Origin: UMGS1370 sp046957575 | GTDB lineage: Bacteria; Bacillota; Clostridia; Lachnospirales; Lachnospiraceae | Reading direction: 5' to 3' | DNA length: 64,000 nucleotides | Assembly: GCA_046957575.1 (NCBI GenBank) | Contig: JBKUOG010000018.1 | Location: forward strand, 1-64,000 | Shown: positions 60,113 through 64,000 of the stretch, piece after piece | How positions within the stretch are numbered: the stretch's first letter is position 1 | Layout of the letters: each line of letters opens with the position of its first letter | Notes under the pieces: model-generated | Databases searched by the model: none | Seen by the model: the letters and a program-made list of their open reading frames with translations, nothing else | Told to the model about the DNA's origin: nothing | Position numbers and translations under genes: made by a program

Positions 60113-61750
60113 ATGGAACACAAAATGTTTTGTTATCAATGCCAGGAAACTGCTGGATGCAAAGGCTGCACCATATCCGGCGTATGCGGAAAGACACCGG
60201 ATGTCGCCGCTATGCAGGATCTGCTTGTATATGTCACAAAAGGAATTTCTGCCATTACCACTGCACTGCGCAAAGAAGGCCGACAGGTGCCTGCCAAAAT
60301 CAATCATCTGATTACCCTGAACCTGTTCACTACCATCACCAATGCAAATTTTGATAAAGAAAGCATCAAAGCCGGGATCCACGCTGTGCTGACGGCAAAA
60401 GAACCTTTGCTGGCACAGATCCAAAATCCGTCTCTACTGCCTGAAGCCGCTGTATGGGATGGGTCTGGAGACTGGGATGAAAAAGCAGGAATGGTTGGTG
60501 TACTTTCTTCTGACAACGAAGATATCCGTTCTCTTCGGGAATTGATCACCTATGGCCTAAAGGGTTTGTCAGCATATTCAAAACATGCAAATGTACTGCT
60601 GAAAGAGGATGATGAAATTGATGCATTCCTTCAGAGAGCACTGGCAGCAACTCTGGATGACAGTCTCAGTGTTGAAGATTTGATTGCACTGGCAATGGAA
60701 ACAGGAAAATACGGCATATCCGGCATGGCTCTGTTAGACAAGGCCAACACAGATGCTTATGGAAATCCGGAAATTACCAGAGTAACTATTGGTGTTGGAA
60801 AGAATCCAGGAATTCTGGTATCTGGTCACGATCTGCGAGATCTGGAAATGCTGCTGGAACAGACACAAGGAACCGGTGTGGATGTCTATACTCATTCTGA
60901 AATGCTTCCCGCCCACTATTATCCTGCTTTCAAAAAATACCCTCATTTTATAGGAAACTATGGAAACGCATGGTGGAAACAAAAAGAAGAATTTGAGTCA
61001 TTCAATGGTCCTGTCCTGATGACAACTAACTGCATCGTGCCTCCAAAGGACAGCTACAAGAATCGCCTTTATACAACTGGTGCTGCAGGATATCCGGGAT
61101 GTACACATATTTCAGGAGACATTGGCCAGCAGAAAGATTTTTCCATTATTATTGAACATGCAAAAAAATGCAAAGCTCCAATCGAAATCGAAACTGGCGA
61201 AATCATTGGCGGATTTGCTCATGCACAGGTTTTAGCTTTAGCAGATCAAATCGTAGAAGCTGTAAAAACCGGCGCAATCAAACGGTTCGTAGTCATGGGC
61301 GGATGCGACGGACGGGCCAAAAGTCGTGACTACTATACAGAATTTGCCAGAGTTCTCCCAGAAGATACAGTGATTCTCACAGCAGGCTGTGCAAAATACA
61401 AATATAACAAACTGCCTTTAGGCCATATCAACGGTATTCCGCGTGTTCTGGATGCCGGTCAGTGCAATGATTCCTACTCTCTGGCAGTAATTGCCCTAAA
61501 ACTCAAAGAAGTTTTCGGTTTAGATGATATTAATGAACTTCCAATTATTTACAACATTGCATGGTACGAGCAAAAAGCGGTTATTGTTTTACTGGCGTTA
61601 TTGTATCTTGGTGTAAAAAATATCCATCTCGGCCCAACCCTTCCAGCTTTCCTAAGTCCCAATGTGGCAAAGGTTTTAATTGAAAACTTCGGCATTGGAG
61701 GCATTGGCACTGTAGAAGAAGACTTGAAATTATTTTTCCAGACAGCATAA
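60113..61750 (+). CDS. hcp: Hybrid cluster protein (hydroxylamine reductase)
   Basis: A 545-residue [4Fe-4S]/[4Fe-2S-2O] protein, a nitric oxide reductase/hydroxylamine reductase and protein S-nitrosylase in various bacteria. The N-terminal cluster motif is CYQCQETAGCKGC...C (Cys7, 10, 19, 25: C-x2-C-x8-C-x5-C). Hybrid-cluster ligands appear in TNCIVPPKD, AAGYPGCTHI, TAGCAKYKYN and DAGQCNDSYS. It is the class I/III length of about 550. AAGGAGG precedes the ATG. No hcr reductase gene is adjacent. Confidence 0.96.
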   Translation: MEHKMFCYQCQETAGCKGCTISGVCGKTPDVAAMQDLLVYVTKGISAITTALRKEGRQVPAKINHLITLNLFTTITNANFDKESIKAGIHAVLTAKEPLLAQIQNPSLLPEAAVWDGSGDWDEKAGMVGVLSSDNEDIRSLRELITYGLKGLSAYSKHANVLLKEDDEIDAFLQRALAATLDDSLSVEDLIALAMETGKYGISGMALLDKANTDAYGNPEITRVTIGVGKNPGILVSGHDLRDLEMLLEQTQGTGVDVYTHSEMLPAHYYPAFKKYPHFIGNYGNAWWKQKEEFESFNGPVLMTTNCIVPPKDSYKNRLYTTGAAGYPGCTHISGDIGQQKDFSIIIEHAKKCKAPIEIETGEIIGGFAHAQVLALADQIVEAVKTGAIKRFVVMGGCDGRAKSRDYYTEFARVLPEDTVILTAGCAKYKYNKLPLGHINGIPRVLDAGQCNDSYSLAVIALKLKEVFGLDDINELPIIYNIAWYEQKAVIVLLALLYLGVKNIHLGPTLPAFLSPNVAKVLIENFGIGGIGTVEEDLKLFFQTA

Positions 61751-61756
61751 TAAATA

Positions 61757-61783
61757 AGCAGAAGCGCCAAAAACGCTTCTGCT
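61757..61783. terminator. Bidirectional terminator between hcp and malQ
   Basis: AGCAGAAGCG pairs perfectly with CGCTTCTGCT around a short loop; flanking A/T stretches are modest on both strands. Confidence 0.65.
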
Positions 61784-61789
61784 GAAAAA

Positions 61790-63295
61790 TTAATATCTTC
61801 CATAGAGTCTGGCCATCTTACGGCACTTTTCTGCAGTCTCGCCAGTCAGTTCTTTATCCAACATCCTCCACTTCCAGTTAGTCCCAACCGTTGCCGGCTC
61901 ATTAATGCGGGCATCAGAACCCAATCCCAGATAGTCCTGAACCGGAATGATTGCCAAATCCGCAATACTTGACAGCGCCAAACGGATAAACGTCCAATTT
62001 ACAGACTTTGTCTCTCCTGGACGAATATCTGCATATTCTACTGTAAACTGCAGATCCTCCCCTTCCAGCTTTTCAAACCAGCCCTGAATCGTATCATTAT
62101 CGTGGGTTCCTGTATAAACCACACAGTTGGGATTTTTATAATTATGAGGCAGATACGCGCTGGAGCCGCTGGCATCAAATGCAAATTCCAGGATTTTCAT
62201 CCCCGGAAAACCCGATGTTTCCAGCAATTCAAAGACACTGGGCGTCAGTGTTCCAAGATCCTCTGCAATAACCGAAAGTTCTCCAAACCACCCCTTTAAT
62301 GTCTGAAACAATTTCATACCAGGCCCCTTTTCCCAGCGTCCGTTTACAGCCGTCTTTTCCCCATAAGGAATGGCATAATATTCATCAAATCCTCTAAAAT
62401 GATCAATCCTTACCACATCATACAGGCGAAAACTGTAATCCGTCCTGCGTATCCACCACCCAAATCCAGTTTTCTCATGATATCCCCAATCATACAGAGG
62501 ATTTCCCCACAACTGCCCAGTCTCGGAAAACGCATCCGGCGGGCAGCCTGCAACTGCTTTCGGTGTTCCATTGTCCTCAAATTGAAACATCTCCGGATGG
62601 GCCCAGGCGTCTGCGCTGTCAAACGAAACATAAATGGGAATATCCCCAATGATGCAGATTCCCTTGTCATTGGCATAGGTTCTCAATTTTTTCCATTGCT
62701 CTGTAAATGTAAGCTGCAAAAACTCATGAAACCCGATTTCATCTGCCAGTTCTTTTCTGTAATATTCCATCGCTTCCGGATGGCGCAGGCGAATTTTCTC
62801 TTCCCACTTTGTCCACTCTTTCTCTTCAAACTTCTCTCTTAAAGCCATATAAAAACAGGATTCTACCGTATCTTCCATAAGCTGCTCTCTGGCCTTTTCA
62901 TGGACTTTCTCCAAAGAATCCAGATGCTCCTTCTCTTTCCAGTTTTTATAGGCAATCTTTAAAAGGCTCTTTTTTCCTGCATGAACTTTGTCATAATCCA
63001 CACTGCGCAAATCATCTCCGAAATCCGCTTTCTGGCACTCTTTTTCTGTCAAAAGCCCTTCTTCTGTCAACTGTTCTAAATCAATAAACAGCGGGTTGCC
63101 TGCAAATGCAGAAAAGGACTGGTATGGGGAATCTCCATAGCCAGTCGGACCCAGAGGCAGGATCTGCCAGTACCTCTGTCCTGCTTTCTCCAGAAAATCT
63201 ACAAACTCATATGCTTCTTTTGAAAAAGCGCCGATCCCGTATTTAGACGGCAGGCTGAAAATCGGAAGCAGCATTCCACATTCTCTCATATCCAT
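61790..63295 (-). CDS. malQ: 4-alpha-glucanotransferase (amylomaltase)
   Basis: GH77 enzyme that transfers alpha-1,4-glucans between maltodextrins. The product of 501 residues begins RECGMLLPIFSLPSKYGIG after the start Met(s), and has YWQILPLGPTGYGDSPYQSFSAFAGNP, VRIDHFRGFDEYYAIP (nucleophile Asp), VIAEDLGTLTPSV (acid/base Glu) and YTGTHDNDTIQGW. AGGGGAG-like sequence precedes ATGGATATG at 63295/63289. A 28-codon longer form (to 63379) is possible but poorly supported. No other glycogen genes are adjacent. Confidence 0.93.
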   Translation of the reverse strand: MDMRECGMLLPIFSLPSKYGIGAFSKEAYEFVDFLEKAGQRYWQILPLGPTGYGDSPYQSFSAFAGNPLFIDLEQLTEEGLLTEKECQKADFGDDLRSVDYDKVHAGKKSLLKIAYKNWKEKEHLDSLEKVHEKAREQLMEDTVESCFYMALREKFEEKEWTKWEEKIRLRHPEAMEYYRKELADEIGFHEFLQLTFTEQWKKLRTYANDKGICIIGDIPIYVSFDSADAWAHPEMFQFEDNGTPKAVAGCPPDAFSETGQLWGNPLYDWGYHEKTGFGWWIRRTDYSFRLYDVVRIDHFRGFDEYYAIPYGEKTAVNGRWEKGPGMKLFQTLKGWFGELSVIAEDLGTLTPSVFELLETSGFPGMKILEFAFDASGSSAYLPHNYKNPNCVVYTGTHDNDTIQGWFEKLEGEDLQFTVEYADIRPGETKSVNWTFIRLALSSIADLAIIPVQDYLGLGSDARINEPATVGTNWKWRMLDKELTGETAEKCRKMARLYGRY

Positions 63296-63456
63296 TTTCT
63301 CCCCAAAACTTTTGTCTGATGCCGGAACGCCTGTATCTATCCAGGATTCCGGGGTCAGTTTTATTATATCAGCTTCCATACCTCAATGCAATTGTTTCTC
63401 ACTGCTGATCTCCGCCTCTGACAACTGATGAAAATATTGCAATTTACAGAATTCAT

Positions 63457-63475
63457 AGTACAATACTAGTGTACT
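63457..63475. promoter_or_regulatory. Palindrome at the -10 region of the hicB gene
   Basis: AGTACA, a 7-nt spacer and TGTACT form a perfect interrupted palindrome over the presumed -10 box (TACAAT 63459-63464; -35 TTGCAA 63437-63442; spacer 16). It could be an operator. Confidence 0.45.
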
Positions 63476-63503
63476 CAACTATTATAATCAAATGAGGTGA
63501 ACT

Positions 63504-63779
63504 ATGAAGTTTGTATATCCTGCTGTTTTTAAGAAGAGAGAAGATGAAAGCTTTCATGTAGCCTTTCCGGATTTGGAAGGGTGTTTTGCAGAAGGTCCCA
63601 CAATGGAAGATGCTTTGGAAAAAGCAAAGGAAGCAGAAATCGACTGGATCACATTAGAATTGGAAGAATCCTTTGACCTTCCTGCCAGAAGTAAAGAAGA
63701 GGATATTCCTGTGGAAGAAGGAGATGTAATCCGTAATGTTACCGCCACCATCCGTCTAAGAGACGGGTATGATGAATAA
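63504..63779 (+). CDS. hicB: HicB-family protein (orphan antitoxin-like)
   Basis: A 91-residue protein with the HicB partial-RNaseH-like fold: YPAVFKKREDESFHVAFPDLEGCFAEGPTMEDALEKAKEA (residues 5-44), then a short acidic tail. The family neutralises HicA mRNA interferases. No HicA-like ORF is seen within the 200 nt upstream or in the gap downstream, so it is a solitary copy, which is frequent in Firmicutes. No separate DNA-binding domain is visible. AATGAGGTG precedes the ATG. Confidence 0.85.
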   Translation: MKFVYPAVFKKREDESFHVAFPDLEGCFAEGPTMEDALEKAKEAEIDWITLELEESFDLPARSKEEDIPVEEGDVIRNVTATIRLRDGYDE

Positions 63780-63797
63780 AGACTTGTGCTGCAGCAA

Positions 63798-63827
63798 GGG
63801 GCGCTTTAAAAGCGCCCCTGATTTTTT
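63798..63827 (+). terminator. Terminator of the hicB gene
   Basis: GGGGCGCTTT pairs with AAAGCGCCCC, followed by TGATTTTTT. It may also work for the opposite-strand gene ending at 63826. Confidence 0.85.
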
Positions 63828-64000
63828 AGTGTTTGCCGCATTCATGAGCATGTTCATGCTCGTGGCAGATGGAACCAGTAGATTTTAACTCACCTCTTAG
63901 ATAGGACTCAACTGCTGTTCTTGCGTCTCCCTGAGCACCCAGAACCACTTCCACGCCCCGCTCATTGAAAATATCCACAGCGCCGCCGCCCATACCGCCG
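63826..64000 (-). CDS. Dinitrogenase iron-molybdenum cofactor-domain protein (NifX/NafY-like), partial at right edge
   Basis: The last 57 codons run from the window edge to TAA (63826-63828). The product, ...GGMGGGAVDIFNERGVEVV then LGAQGDARTAVESYLRGELKS, matches the C-terminus of small PF02579 proteins, which bind metal-cluster precursors and are common outside nitrogen fixation. The tail CHEHEHAHECGKH is rich in His and Cys and probably binds metal. The N-terminal half is outside the window. Confidence 0.75.
   Translation of the reverse strand, partial: GGMGGGAVDIFNERGVEVVLGAQGDARTAVESYLRGELKSTGSICHEHEHAHECGKH

Noticed and set aside
60734..60982. Antisense ORF inside hcp
   Set aside because: Shadow of a well-conserved gene, with no support of its own.

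Overview
The window looks like chromosomal DNA of an anaerobic gut-type Firmicute, most likely a Lachnospiraceae/Clostridium cluster XIVa relative. The grounds are strong AGGAGG ribosome binding sites, mid-40s GC, Firmicute-type regulation (a CIRCE operator at clpB, a VanRS-like two-component system, LplB/YtcP-type ABC permeases, a DUF624/YesL protein), hybrid cluster protein, mannose-family PTS and clostridial ChW repeats. The species cannot be fixed from sequence alone. No rRNA, tRNA or CRISPR array was seen.

Layout. 0.2-5.0 kb: housekeeping genes (DUF554 membrane protein, class II fructose-bisphosphate aldolase, threonine synthase, SfsA, FeoA). 5.1-10.5 kb: a mannose-family PTS operon (IIA-IIC-IID-PHP hydrolase-IIB) with a divergent GntR/UTRA regulator; two near-identical 16-bp palindromes sit in the two promoters. 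10.6-16.0 kb: Suv3-like RNA helicase, TetM-like translational GTPase and two small envelope proteins. 16.2-24.2 kb: FeoB, then a convergent operon of response regulator, histidine kinase, large membrane protein, ABC ATPase and ABC permease. 24.4-29.6 kb: clpB with CIRCE, a sugar O-acetyltransferase, and an IS256-family insertion with an exact 8-bp target duplication.

29.7-49.1 kb is the centrepiece: a catabolic locus that looks built for a sulfated, uronate-containing glycan such as a glycosaminoglycan. On the minus strand lie a lipoprotein binding protein, two ABC permeases and a membrane-anchored AraC regulator. Divergently, on the plus strand, runs an eight-gene operon: heparinase II/III-like lyase, sulfatase, second lyase, third more distant lyase, second sulfatase, DUF624 protein, GH88 unsaturated glucuronyl hydrolase (Asp88/Asp149 conserved) and a PHP-type metal hydrolase. 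A BadF/NAGK-type sugar kinase converges on it. No enzyme in the operon has a signal peptide, so the scheme read here is import of oligosaccharides followed by depolymerisation, desulfation and hydrolysis in the cytoplasm. The PHP hydrolase has a paralogue inside the PTS operon 40 kb away, which suggests that the two loci handle related sugars and that this hydrolase performs an undescribed step.

49.2-64 kb: MATE exporter, histidine phosphatase and GNAT acetyltransferase operon; a lipoprotein with three repeated domains; purine nucleoside phosphorylase; a signal-peptide/TM protein; an IS605-type element with intact TnpB and degenerate TnpA; a NodB polysaccharide deacetylase with ChW repeats; an HD hydrolase; a Crp/Fnr regulator divergent from hybrid cluster protein across a perfect palindrome; MalQ; an orphan HicB; and, at the edge, the end of a NifX-like iron-molybdenum-cofactor-domain protein. 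Two families of palindromic intergenic repeats are scattered through the housekeeping part.
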